NCBI RefSeq assembly: GCF_024519725.1
Contig: NZ_JALJRK010000008.1
Coordinates: 69,040-133,039, forward strand
DNA length: 64,000 nucleotides
Origin: Microvirga sp. Mcv34
GTDB taxonomy: Bacteria > Pseudomonadota > Alphaproteobacteria > Rhizobiales > Beijerinckiaceae
Direction: 5' to 3'
Shown piece after piece: positions 39,411 to 46,310 of this stretch (the stretch's first letter is position 1; every line of letters begins with the position of its first letter). Under the pieces are notes generated by a model. That model searched no databases. It saw nothing but the letters and a program-made list of their open reading frames with translations, and had not been told where the DNA came from. Both the position numbers and the translations under genes were made by a program.

Positions 39411-39499
39411 GGCGTGCTTCTCCCTGTGAACGAAGCGCAAGCGTCCGTCGCAAGTGCGGCGAGATGATGAAATGACGGTTTGGGAAATGGTTCCGCCGC

Positions 39500-39524
39500 A
39501 ACCTTAGCCGAGGATGCGCGTTCC
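39500..39524 (-). promoter_or_regulatory. EcfG-like promoter of the 55-aa gene
   Basis: On the reverse strand GGAAC (39520-39524), 16 bases, GGTT (39500-39503). One base differs from the CGTT consensus. Confidence 0.5.
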
Positions 39525-39556
39525 TTGAGGAGGCAACGCAGACCAAGGACCACAAC

Positions 39557-39823
39557 ATGAGCATTCTCTGGACCATCATCATCGGCTTCGTGGCAGGTGT
39601 GATCGCTAAATGGATCATGCCCGGACGGAACGAACCCTCCGGCTTCATCATGACGACCATCCTGGGCATCGTGGGTGCCGTGGTCGCCACCTATCTCGGT
39701 CAGGCTCTGGGCTGGTACCGGGCCGACGAAGGGGCAGGTTTCATCGGCGCCATCGTCGGCGCTATCGTCGTGCTCTTCATCTATGGCCTGATCGTCGGAC
39801 GCCGCTCGACGTCGTCGTACTGA
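39557..39823 (+). CDS. GlsB/YeaQ/YmgE family membrane protein (transglycosylase-associated)
   Basis: 88 aa with three hydrophobic helices: WTIIIGFVAGVIAKWIMPG, IMTTILGIVGAVVATYLGQ and GFIGAIVGAIVVLFIYGLI. The GFVAGxIAKxxxPG start is diagnostic. Family members are small, often stress- or stationary-phase-induced inner-membrane proteins of unknown activity. It ends at a convergent terminator shared with DUF2892. Confidence 0.9.
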   Translation: MSILWTIIIGFVAGVIAKWIMPGRNEPSGFIMTTILGIVGAVVATYLGQALGWYRADEGAGFIGAIVGAIVVLFIYGLIVGRRSTSSY

Positions 39824-39850
39824 TTGATTCCAGGATCGAGCCGAAACACC

Positions 39851-39877
39851 AAGGGCCACAGCGAGACTGTGGCCCTT
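39851..39877. terminator. convergent terminator between GlsB and DUF2892
   Basis: AAGGGCCACAG and CTGTGGCCCTT form a perfect 11-bp stem with loop CGAGA, followed by CTTGCATTT. Confidence 0.8.
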
Positions 39878-39911
39878 CTTGCATTTGCGTCCGCCTGCTC
39901 TCCGTTGATGC

Positions 39912-40148
39912 TTACCCGTGATGGGCGAGCCGGTCCTGGTCGTGCGAGCCCATGAGGGCCGCCTTCACTGGGCAATTGCCTACATAGCCGCGCCAGGCAA
40001 GATAGGAGCCACCTGCGAGCGCGAGAATGTTCAAGAGGGGGTTGGGACGCGGTTTGGCCGCCGCCGCCGCCAGGCCGAGCCCGGCCAGCATGTAGGCTCC
40101 GCGCTCGACCGTGCTGAGGTTGGGCTCTCCGTCGATCATATTCGTCAA
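39912..40148 (-). CDS. DUF2892 (YgaP-like membrane domain) protein
   Basis: 78 aa. The start NMIDGEPNLSTVERGAYMLA and the GGSYLAWRGYVGNCPVKAAL segment match the DUF2892 family of short two-helix membrane proteins, with the typical CPVK-like cysteine. The role is unknown. A GGAAC-N17-CGTT motif lies 40-65 bases upstream on the reverse strand, back to back with the promoter of the second DUF892 gene. Confidence 0.82.
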   Translation of the reverse strand: MTNMIDGEPNLSTVERGAYMLAGLGLAAAAAKPRPNPLLNILALAGGSYLAWRGYVGNCPVKAALMGSHDQDRLAHHG

Positions 40149-40187
40149 GTCTGCTCTCCTTCATGGACTTTGCATGGACCTTGGCCG

Positions 40188-40213
40188 AACGCGACGCGAA
40201 GCCGTGTTGTTCC
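40188..40213 (-). promoter_or_regulatory. EcfG-type promoter of the DUF2892 gene
   Basis: On the reverse strand GGAAC (40209-40213), 17 bases, CGTT (40188-40191); full consensus with the longer permitted spacer. Confidence 0.6.
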
Positions 40214-40240
40214 TCGTAAACCATGAGCTGCAGAACGGCA

Positions 40241-40265
40241 GGAACCCCGAAGCTTGACCCTCGTT
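40241..40265 (+). promoter_or_regulatory. EcfG-type promoter of DUF892 copy 2
   Basis: GGAAC-N16-CGTT, exact consensus, with the -10 element 31 bases before the ATG at 40296. Confidence 0.75.
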
Positions 40266-40295
40266 GAGTCCACGCCCAACGAAGGAGTTGTTACG

Positions 40296-40790
40296 ATGGC
40301 AGCCAAGGAAAAGACCCTGAACGACCTGTTCCTTCACACGCTGAAGGACGTCTATTACGCCGAGAAGCAGATCCTGAAGGCCCTGCCGCGGATGGCCAAG
40401 AACGCCGACTCCGAGGAGCTGAAGCAGGCCTTCGAGACCCACCGCGAAGAAACGGAAGGCCAGATCGAGCGTCTGGAGAAGGTTTTCGAGATGCTCGGCA
40501 AGCCGGCACGCGGTGTGCAGTGCGAAGCCATCAACGGCATCATCGAGGAAGGCAAGGAAGTCATGGAAGACTTCGCCGACAGCGAGGCTCTTGATGCGGG
40601 CATCCTCGCCGCCGCGCAGGCCGTCGAGCATTACGAGATCACCCGCTACGGCTCCCTGAAGACCTGGGCCGGGGAACTCGGACTGAACGATGCCGTGAAG
40701 CTTCTCGAGCAGACCCTCGAGGAGGAGAAGAAGACCGACAAGCTGCTGACCCAGCTTGCCGAGGCGCGTGTGAATACCAAGGCCGCCTGA
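40296..40790 (+). CDS. DUF892 ferritin-like stress protein (YciF/YciE type), copy 2
   Basis: 164 aa, the same four-helix bundle as the protein at 27450: LFLHTLKDVYYAEKQILKAL, AFETHREETEGQIERLEKVF and AAAQAVEHYEITRYGSLKTW, ending NTKAA. GAAGGAG eight bases before the ATG at 40296 fixes the start; an earlier in-frame GTG-like start would fall inside the promoter. Exact EcfG promoter upstream and a good terminator downstream make it a single-gene stress unit. Confidence 0.9.
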   Translation: MAAKEKTLNDLFLHTLKDVYYAEKQILKALPRMAKNADSEELKQAFETHREETEGQIERLEKVFEMLGKPARGVQCEAINGIIEEGKEVMEDFADSEALDAGILAAAQAVEHYEITRYGSLKTWAGELGLNDAVKLLEQTLEEEKKTDKLLTQLAEARVNTKAA

Positions 40791-40809
40791 ACGACGTCCA
40801 CGAATAAAC

Positions 40810-40836
40810 GGCCTCGCGCTCCCGCAGCGCGGGGCC
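40810..40836 (+). terminator. rho-independent terminator of DUF892 copy 2
   Basis: GGCCTCGCGCT pairs with AGCGCGGGGCC (one G-T pair) around CCCGC, followed by TTCTTGCTTT. Confidence 0.8.
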
Positions 40837-40869
40837 TTCTTGCTTTCACGGCTGCCCGATCAGTCGGGA

Positions 40870-41118
40870 TCAATGCCGATGTGCCTGATCCGGCGCGACC
40901 TTCGTGTCCAGGGTCAGGCGCATGGATCCCGACGGGGTGACCTCAAGAGTGGCCTTCGTGGTGTCGGGGTATTCCACCAGATGCATGAAGGCTAAAAGCC
41001 TCAGCCTCGCAATCGGAGGAAAGTGAGCGAGGCATTGCGCCATGTTCTGGAACGCATGTTCCATCAGCTCTTCCTGGCTGGCATGAAACGGGGGAGAGAT
41101 TTCCTCAGGCAGCGACAT
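40870..41118 (-). CDS. unknown 82-aa protein coupled to luxI
   Basis: 82 aa: MSLPEEISPPFHASQEELME, a helical middle (AFQNMAQCLAHFPPIARLRL, then LAFMHLVEYPDTTK) and a beta-like tail with TLEVTPSGSMRLTLD. No family recognised. The ATG at 41118 lies inside the end of luxI (14-base overlap), so it is translated from the same message. Conservation of such a partner would suggest a modulator of the autoinducer circuit, but nothing in the sequence proves that. Longer in-frame readings upstream only retrace luxI. Confidence 0.65.
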   Translation of the reverse strand: MSLPEEISPPFHASQEELMEHAFQNMAQCLAHFPPIARLRLLAFMHLVEYPDTTKATLEVTPSGSMRLTLDTKVAPDQAHRH

Positions 41119-41746
41119 GGGGCACCCTTTCCAGGACGGGAGACATCTGGTCATCACGGACGAGCATGGAATCGCGCAGTCCGGCAAGGCGGCGAACTTG
41201 ATCCAGGCTTTCTCGGGAAATCGTGATCGCCGCCGCAATGCAGGGCTGACCTTCGATCACGGTCGGTAGGCCCAGAGGCTTCACCTTGAAGCCGGTCTGC
41301 TGCCAGCGGGGTAACCACCACATCTCGACCACAGCCGTGAGTTCCGTGATGCCTTCCTGAAGGCAGAACTCCTGCACGGCGGCGAGAAGGCGACAATCCG
41401 TCCGCCCCATGCGCCTTTCCTTGATTACGAAGTACCGCGTCCATTCGAAGATATGTTCGGCCCGAGGGATGCCCCGTTGTGCCATGTGGCCGAAGACCTC
41501 GCTCAGCATGTGGGGCATAACGGTCGGATAAAGCCGCTGACCTCCCACAACGTGATCTTGGTCGAGGGCCAGCAGGTATACCGCGTTGCCGTTGTCGTAA
41601 GCATCGATCTCCCGTCCGTCGGGGCGATGCAGGTCGCGCCATCCGCGCTCCTTGACGAAGACCTCATGCCGAAGGCGGAAGTATTCTTCCAACGGGTCTT
41701 CGTATAAATGTCGATTGTCCCTGGTGATCACGTGAACTTTCGTCAT
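41105..41746 (-). CDS. acyl-homoserine-lactone synthase, LuxI family
   Basis: Makes the AHL autoinducer from SAM and an acyl-ACP or acyl-CoA. 213 aa. Conserved family residues are seen in YFRLRHEVFVKERGW (Arg, Phe, Trp), EIDAYDNGNAVYLLALD (the acidic pair), GGQRLYPTVMPHML and FEWTRYFV (Glu-x-x-Arg). I cannot tell the acyl chain or donor. It lies 88 bases downstream of luxR on the same strand and overlaps the unknown 82-aa gene. GGGAG nine bases before the ATG is the ribosome site and sits inside an inverted repeat. Confidence 0.93.
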   Translation of the reverse strand: MTKVHVITRDNRHLYEDPLEEYFRLRHEVFVKERGWRDLHRPDGREIDAYDNGNAVYLLALDQDHVVGGQRLYPTVMPHMLSEVFGHMAQRGIPRAEHIFEWTRYFVIKERRMGRTDCRLLAAVQEFCLQEGITELTAVVEMWWLPRWQQTGFKVKPLGLPTVIEGQPCIAAAITISRESLDQVRRLAGLRDSMLVRDDQMSPVLERVPHVAA

Positions 41747-41756
41747 CAGATGCCGC

Positions 41757-41780
41757 TCCCCTATGCGTATTAAGCGGGGA
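41757..41780 (-). promoter_or_regulatory. imperfect dyad over the luxI ribosome site
   Basis: TCCCCTATGCGTATTAAGCG followed by GGGA: a 24-base imperfect inverted repeat with TCCCC/GGGGA outer arms in the luxR-luxI gap. Its inner edge overlaps the luxI Shine-Dalgarno. It could be a LuxR-binding box or an RNA hairpin; this is not certain. Confidence 0.4.
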
Positions 41781-41834
41781 AGTCTTCTCGCGTCCGACGG
41801 AAGAAAGATATTGTAGGAAATTACAGGTGGGGCG

Positions 41835-42578
41835 TCATAACTGGATCAACTTGTATTGCAGCGCCCGTGCAACGGCCTGGGTCTTGTTGACTGCCTCGAG
41901 CTTCTGGCACGCACTGACGATATGGGCCGTGACCGTGCGCTCCGTAATCCCGAGGATTTCGCCCGTATCCGCCGCCGATTTCCCTGCTGCGGCCCAGATC
42001 AGGGCCTCTCGCTCGCGAGGCGTGAGCAAACTGGGAGCAACCGGGGACTGGGTCTCGAGCAGCCTTCGAGCGCGCTCGAAGGCATACATGGCCATCAGGT
42101 GGAGCGCGGGCTTCGTCCGAGGGGAGAGGTCCAGGTCCACACCGCTCATAGAGAAACAGGCCTCGTAACCGTTGACCCCATGAATGGGCAGGCAGAAGCC
42201 GTCCCGCATCCGGAAATCCGTGGCCCGGTCCATGACCTCGGCGGCTTTCCGCTCCGTCATCCGATCATAGGGAGCCTCCGACCACTCGAAGGGCTGGGTG
42301 GTGTTCTTGCATAGGCGGATAATCGGATCGGACCTTACGTAATCATGCTTGGCATAGATGTCGAACCAGCCCATAGGCCACTTTTTGAGAAGGACAACCT
42401 GTTCGAACCGTTCCTTCGGGTTCGGCAGTCCCGTCATGATGAAATTCTCGAAGCCGAACAGGGAAAAGGTGCGTGCGACCGCCTCCACCACGTCGTCCGG
42501 GCTGATCAGGTCATCGAGGCTGTCGATGAAGGCGAAGGCTTCCGTCGCATGGTCGAAGGCGCGATCGCTCAAGGGCAT
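41835..42578 (-). CDS. LuxR family quorum-sensing regulator
   Basis: 247 aa. The N-terminal autoinducer-binding domain shows the conserved W/Y/D/P/W set (WFDIYAKHDYVRSDPIIR and then FEWSEA). The C-terminal LuxR helix-turn-helix is LTPREREALIWAAAGKSAAD followed by TGEILGITERTVTAHI. Adjacent luxI makes it the probable cognate receptor. It is transcribed away from an XRE regulator across a 130-base AT-rich spacer. Confidence 0.93.
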   Translation of the reverse strand: MPLSDRAFDHATEAFAFIDSLDDLISPDDVVEAVARTFSLFGFENFIMTGLPNPKERFEQVVLLKKWPMGWFDIYAKHDYVRSDPIIRLCKNTTQPFEWSEAPYDRMTERKAAEVMDRATDFRMRDGFCLPIHGVNGYEACFSMSGVDLDLSPRTKPALHLMAMYAFERARRLLETQSPVAPSLLTPREREALIWAAAGKSAADTGEILGITERTVTAHIVSACQKLEAVNKTQAVARALQYKLIQL

Positions 42579-42708
42579 CTCCGAAAGATCTACAACCTAT
42601 GTGTTATATTGTTATATTATGCAACTCATAGTTTGCTAATGGCTTTGCGCTACCAAAGGTTATATAATTCACGTAAGTTGCGCAAGAAGCCGGATGCAGG
42701 AGTGCCCT
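42579..42708. promoter_or_regulatory. AT-rich divergent promoter region of luxR and the XRE gene
   Basis: Strikingly AT-rich for this genome (TGTTATATTGTTATATTATG, then GGTTATATAATTCACG). Short repeats TTATAT occur three times, and AACCTATG/CATAGTTT form an imperfect dyad. TTGCGCAA lies near the XRE end. It must hold both divergent promoters. Confidence 0.6.
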
Positions 42709-43095
42709 TTGCAGAAGAAGTCCCCCAACGAGATTGATCGGCATATCGGAAGCCGGGTCAGGGCCAGGCGGATCATGCTCAGGATGAGCCAGGAGAAGCT
42801 CGCGGATGCCCTGGGGCTCACATTTCAGCAGGTCCAGAAATACGAGAAGGGCGCCAACCGCATCGGCGCGAGCCGCCTGCTCCACATCGCGGGCATTCTG
42901 GACGTGAGCTTCGAGTTCTTCTTCGAAGGGCTTCCCGGTCTGCGGGCGGGCGGGTTCTCCGACGACAGCTTGATGGCCGAGTTCCTGACGCGTTCGGACA
43001 GTGATCGCCTCGTGCGAGGCTTCTTGAAGCTGAAGGATGACGAGGCCCGCCGGAAGGTCGCCGATCTCGTCGACTGGCTCGCATCCGCCGGGTAG
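42709..43095 (+). CDS. XRE family transcriptional regulator
   Basis: 128 aa. The helix-turn-helix is VGSR-like SRVRARRIMLRMSQEKLADA followed by LGLTFQQVQKYEKGANRIG, then a variable C-terminal half (FFFEGLPGLRAGG, VRGFLKLKDDEARRKVADLV). This is the widespread Rhizobiales type whose members start M-x-KK-x-PNxIDxHVGSRVR. I prefer the TTG at 42709, which gives that start and has CAGGAG six bases before it; an in-frame ATG at 42694 would add five residues. Target unknown; divergence from luxR suggests possible cross-control. Confidence 0.82.
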   Translation: MQKKSPNEIDRHIGSRVRARRIMLRMSQEKLADALGLTFQQVQKYEKGANRIGASRLLHIAGILDVSFEFFFEGLPGLRAGGFSDDSLMAEFLTRSDSDRLVRGFLKLKDDEARRKVADLVDWLASAG

Positions 43096-43164
43096 GGCAC
43101 CCAGGCGGCGATAGGCCCGCCAAGCATACTTCACCTCCTAAAGCATTGAGCATCGGAGACCTTC

Positions 43165-43189
43165 GGAACCCGCCGCGCTTCTAATGGTT
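43165..43189 (+). promoter_or_regulatory. EcfG-like promoter of the envelope-stress cluster
   Basis: GGAAC-N16-GGTT, 28 bases before the first ATG of the four-gene cluster. Confidence 0.6.
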
Positions 43190-43217
43190 ACTCACTCACG
43201 ATTGAAAGAGGTTGACC

Positions 43218-43739
43218 ATGGGCGTGGGACAGCAGAACACAAACAAGCAGCAGGACGACGGCAACGAGGATTGGGATGCGCTCAAGGGCGATGTCGGCGA
43301 CATCGCAGGCGCTGCCGTGGAGCGCAGCCGCTACTTCATCGATTCCGCGCGGGAACAGGCGACGGACTACGTCGACCGCCGCAAGGACGACATCGCGCAA
43401 TCGGTCGAAGATTTCGCCAACTCCCTGCGCGAATCCACCCATTCATTCGATGAGCGGCCCAATATCCGTGCCGTCGTTGACACCGCAGCGGAAGGCCTGG
43501 AGCAGCTTGCCGGCTCCATCCGCGAGCGCACCTTCGCGGATTTCTTCAACGACTTCGAGGATGTGGTCCGCCGCCGCCCGGCCACCGTCGCGGCCGCGTC
43601 CGTGGCCATCGGCTTCCTGGCCGCGCGCTTCATCAAGAGCACGGCGGAGGATCTTCGCTATGACGACGTGCGCGCAAGCCAGGCTCAGCAGGCACGGTCC
43701 CGTGCGCGGCAGGCCCAGCGCACGCGCTCCGGCGCCTGA
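43218..43739 (+). CDS. YqjD/ElaB-like membrane-anchored stress protein
   Basis: 173 aa. Acidic, helical N-terminal two thirds (DVGDIAGAAVERSRYFIDSA, EQATDYVDRRKDDIAQSVED) and one C-terminal hydrophobic segment (RRPATVAAASVAIGFLAARF) before a basic, Q/R-rich tail (ARSRARQAQRTRSGA). This layout resembles the YqjD/ElaB/DUF883 group, which tethers ribosomes to the inner membrane in E. coli; I infer the likeness from architecture. The ATG at 43218 has AAAGAGG six bases before it. First gene of a four-gene run with an EcfG-like promoter. Confidence 0.7.
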   Translation: MGVGQQNTNKQQDDGNEDWDALKGDVGDIAGAAVERSRYFIDSAREQATDYVDRRKDDIAQSVEDFANSLRESTHSFDERPNIRAVVDTAAEGLEQLAGSIRERTFADFFNDFEDVVRRRPATVAAASVAIGFLAARFIKSTAEDLRYDDVRASQAQQARSRARQAQRTRSGA

Positions 43740-43750
43740 CGGAGGCTGCC

Positions 43751-44143
43751 ATGCAGGGCAACGGAAACCAAACGATCCAGGGTCTCGTGGGTGAGGCTCT
43801 GCGGGAATCCACCGATCTCGCGCAGAAGGAATTCACCCTCTTCAAGACCGAGGTGTCCCAGAACATCCGCACGCTTTTCATGGGTCTCGCCATGGTTGTC
43901 GTAGCGGCGATCTTCGCCATCGCGGCCGTTATGCTGCTGACCGACTCCCTGGTGAAATGGCTGGCGACCGTCGTCCATTCGGAAGCGCTCGCCGCGCTCA
44001 TCGTCGGCGGCGTGCTAGCCGTGATCGCCATCGGCCTCGGGCTGTGGGGACGTAGCGCCATGTCGTCGTCCACGCTCACGCCGAAGCGGACGATGCATTC
44101 GCTCAAGCGCGATGCGGAAGTCCTGTCGGAAAGAGGTGCATGA
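43751..44143 (+). CDS. phage holin family / YqjE-like membrane protein
   Basis: 130 aa. A helical N-terminus LVGEALRESTDLAQKEFTLF is followed by two strong membrane helices (LFMGLAMVVVAAIFAIAAVM and ALAALIVGGVLAVIAIGLGL). This is the actinobacterial/YqjE-type 'phage holin' superfamily, which despite the name is chromosomal and linked with YqjD-like partners. GGAGG precedes the ATG. The stop overlaps the next gene (ATGA). Confidence 0.82.
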   Translation: MQGNGNQTIQGLVGEALRESTDLAQKEFTLFKTEVSQNIRTLFMGLAMVVVAAIFAIAAVMLLTDSLVKWLATVVHSEALAALIVGGVLAVIAIGLGLWGRSAMSSSTLTPKRTMHSLKRDAEVLSERGA

Positions 44144-44559
44144 TGACGTCACAGAGTCTGCAGGAGCTGGAGAGCGACATTGAGCGCAGTCGCGCTCAGC
44201 TCGACCAGACGATCGATCGTCTCCAGAACAAGATGACAGTGTCCGGTGTGGTCGACGATATGCTCGGCACCGCCCGAAGCGGCCAGTACGGGCCGCTCTA
44301 CGACAAGGTTCTGGATACAGTCAGGCGTAACCCCGTGCCGGTTATGCTGATCGCCATGGGCATCGGGCTTCTCGCCTACCGTCTCGGACGGTCAGGTGCA
44401 CCCCGGAGGACACGCCTCATCGCGGCCGACGAGGATCTGATCACGGAGGAACATCTCCTGATGGAAGCGGAGGATCCTCGTCTTTACGGGGCGGAGGCCG
44501 CGCCGCTGAGCACGTCCGATCCGATGTTCGAGCGACCGGGCACACCTTCTCGATTTTAA
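44140..44559 (+). CDS. DUF3618 membrane protein
   Basis: 139 aa. The start SLQELESDIERSRAQLDQTI followed by DRLQNKM is diagnostic of DUF3618 proteins, and one membrane helix follows (PVPVMLIAMGIGLLAYRLG). The rest is an acidic tail. Two adjacent ATGs (44140, 44143) are possible starts. Function unknown; the family is usually found with YqjE-like genes, as here. Confidence 0.85.
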   Translation: MMTSQSLQELESDIERSRAQLDQTIDRLQNKMTVSGVVDDMLGTARSGQYGPLYDKVLDTVRRNPVPVMLIAMGIGLLAYRLGRSGAPRRTRLIAADEDLITEEHLLMEAEDPRLYGAEAAPLSTSDPMFERPGTPSRF

Positions 44560-44580
44560 TCAATGAAACAGGAGTTTTCC

Positions 44581-45276
44581 ATGGCCAACAACAAGAGCGA
44601 ACCCGGCAAGCCGAGCGGTGCTCAATCCGGCACGACAGGGAACGTCTCCGCCGGAACGTCGGTGGGCAATATCGGCGAGCCGCCCATGCCGCATGCCCAT
44701 GAGCAGCGGTCGACGCAGGGCTCCGGCGCGACCGGCAGCCAGCAGGCATCCGGCCAGCAGAAGGGCCAGTCCTCCCAGCAGAACGCGCAGGGCCAGGGAG
44801 GATCGATCTCCGACAAGGCTCAGCAGGCTGCCGAACAGGCCCGCCAGAAGGCGGAAGAGGCCTACGAAGGTGCTTCCGACTGGGCGCGCGACACTTATGA
44901 CCGCGCCTCGCATTGGGCCTCTGACACCTATGAGGGCCAGCGTCGCCGCGTGAATCAAATGGGCGGCCGTTCCGCCCGCGCCTTCGGCAATGCTCGCGGC
45001 GGCGTCCAAAGCTACGTGTCCGAGAACCCGATGGTCGTGGGCCTCGTGGGACTGGCCGCGGGCCTTCTCCTCGGCGCCCTGCTGCCGCGCACCCGTCGCG
45101 AGAACGAGATGTTCGGCGAATGGGCGGACGAGGTCCGCAACCAGGGCCTGCGCTATGCCCGCGATGCTGCCAATCGCGGCCGCGAATATGTCGAGGATAC
45201 CTTCAGCGGCGACGAAGCGCGCTTCAGCCGCCATGAGAGCGAGTTCAATGGCCAGCGCGATTCCAACCGCCACTAA
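44581..45276 (+). CDS. YqjD/DUF883-like protein with Q/S/G-rich N-terminus
   Basis: 231 aa. Residues 1-75 are low-complexity and rich in Gly, Ser and Gln (GSQQASGQQKGQSSQQNAQG). They are followed by an amphipathic 11-residue-repeat-like helix (DKAQQAAEQARQKAEEAYEG, DWARDTYDRASHWASDTYEG) similar to LEA/apolipoprotein repeats. One membrane helix comes next (NPMVVGLVGLAAGLLLGALL), then a charged tail. CAGGAG before the ATG at 44581 fixes the start. It ends the cluster before a strong terminator. An envelope or desiccation role is inference only. Confidence 0.75.
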   Translation: MANNKSEPGKPSGAQSGTTGNVSAGTSVGNIGEPPMPHAHEQRSTQGSGATGSQQASGQQKGQSSQQNAQGQGGSISDKAQQAAEQARQKAEEAYEGASDWARDTYDRASHWASDTYEGQRRRVNQMGGRSARAFGNARGGVQSYVSENPMVVGLVGLAAGLLLGALLPRTRRENEMFGEWADEVRNQGLRYARDAANRGREYVEDTFSGDEARFSRHESEFNGQRDSNRH

Positions 45277-45300
45277 GGCTTGAAGCGCAGCATCGATATG

Positions 45301-45328
45301 AAAAGCGCCGGCGAAAGCTGGCGCTTTT
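45301..45328 (+). terminator. rho-independent terminator of the envelope-stress cluster
   Basis: AAAAGCGCC and GGCGCTTTT extended by an inner GC/GC around a GAAA tetraloop, followed by a T. Confidence 0.92.
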
Positions 45329-45910
45329 TGTTGAGTACGTGAATGCCGTCAAGCTGCGAAGAGCGCGCTCAAGCATCGGACGCAAAAGTGGCTACCCGCA
45401 TTGCATGTAAAGATGTTCTTGCCGAAACGCATGGCGCAAAAAACAACGGCCACGGCGAGACGATGCGCGTACATCCGGCGTCATCATCTCGGCATCGTGA
45501 CCGCTTCTGGCAAGCGTTGATGCCGCCAGGTTGACGATAAGATAGGAATGATGCCTCCGCCTTCAAGGGGCTCGCGGGCCTCATCTCCGCGCAGCATCCA
45601 TTTTTTAACCGTAATGCCGAAAAAATTCAGTCCGGCGAAACTCGCGCTGGAACGAGCCACCTTCGAACTTGTTGCTCCTGCACAAGAAAAGGATTTCCTA
45701 TCCTCCAGCGCATCGTGCGGAGAAATGGGCCGGTTTTCGCTGGCGCAGCCCTCCGGGGCCGTAGCTTGCGATGCGCCACTTAAGGGATCGAGCATCGGAT
45801 GAGGTCTCAAGGTGCAAATGCGCCTTCGGGCATGTCCGCATTCGGGTCCGATGATCGAGACGTTTGGGAGAGTGGCGATCCCGTCGAAGGGTCGGGTGTT
45901 GGAGTTGGGT
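45329..45910. other. gene-free interval with two degenerate dispersed repeats
   Basis: Nearly 600 bases without a supported gene. AGCATCGGACGCAAAAGTGG occurs at about 45372-45391 and GAGCATCGGATG...GGGTCCGATGATC at about 45790-45858, both members of the dispersed palindromic family. An open frame at 45548-45802 has no recognisable protein character. Confidence 0.5.
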
Positions 45911-46264
45911 ATGCGTATTCTGATCCTGGAAGACGATCCGTGGATTGCCACTGACCTGCAGGCGATCCTCGAGTCGGACGGGCATGAGATCGTCGACTCA
46001 TTGAGTTCTCTCGACGAAGCCTACCTGCATCTCGACGATGAGTTTGATTGCGCGCTGCTTGACATCGATGTGATCGGCGGCAAGTCATTCGGTGTGGCGG
46101 AGGCTCTCGCCGCGCGGCGGATTCCCTTCGTCTTCGTGTCGGCATCGCAGCCCTCCGACCTGCCTCGGACCCTCCGGCAGGCGGCTTTCGTGGCGAAGCC
46201 CTTCGAGGAGCAAACGATTCTTCAATCCGTCGATCATCTCTCCCTCGGCCGCTTGCCTTGCTGA
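45911..46264 (+). CDS. single-domain response regulator (REC only)
   Basis: 117 aa, a lone receiver domain: acidic pocket LILEDDPW, phospho-acceptor aspartate in DCALLDIDVIGG, the switch serine in FVFVSASQ, and the conserved lysine in AFVAKPFEE. There is no output domain, so it acts as a phosphate shuttle or protein-binding switch. The ATG at 45911 begins the domain; upstream frame is repeat sequence. The UvdE-type gene follows after 46 bases and may share its transcript. Confidence 0.88.
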   Translation: MRILILEDDPWIATDLQAILESDGHEIVDSLSSLDEAYLHLDDEFDCALLDIDVIGGKSFGVAEALAARRIPFVFVSASQPSDLPRTLRQAAFVAKPFEEQTILQSVDHLSLGRLPC

Positions 46265-46310
46265 CCGCATTGCAGGAACCTGTCGCGACCTGATGGCTTC
46301 ATCTTTCGCA

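Noticed and set aside
43751-44143. 'Phage holin' name as evidence of a prophage
   Set aside because: The protein is of the chromosomal YqjE-like type and no other phage gene is present.
45653-45677. GGAAC-N16-TGTT motif resembling an EcfG promoter
   Set aside because: The -10 element has TGTT instead of CGTT, and it lies about 235 bases from the next start inside a degenerate gap.
45548-45802. 84-codon forward open frame in the gap before the receiver gene
   Set aside because: Serine/proline/arginine-rich without motif, no ribosome site, and it runs into a dispersed repeat.
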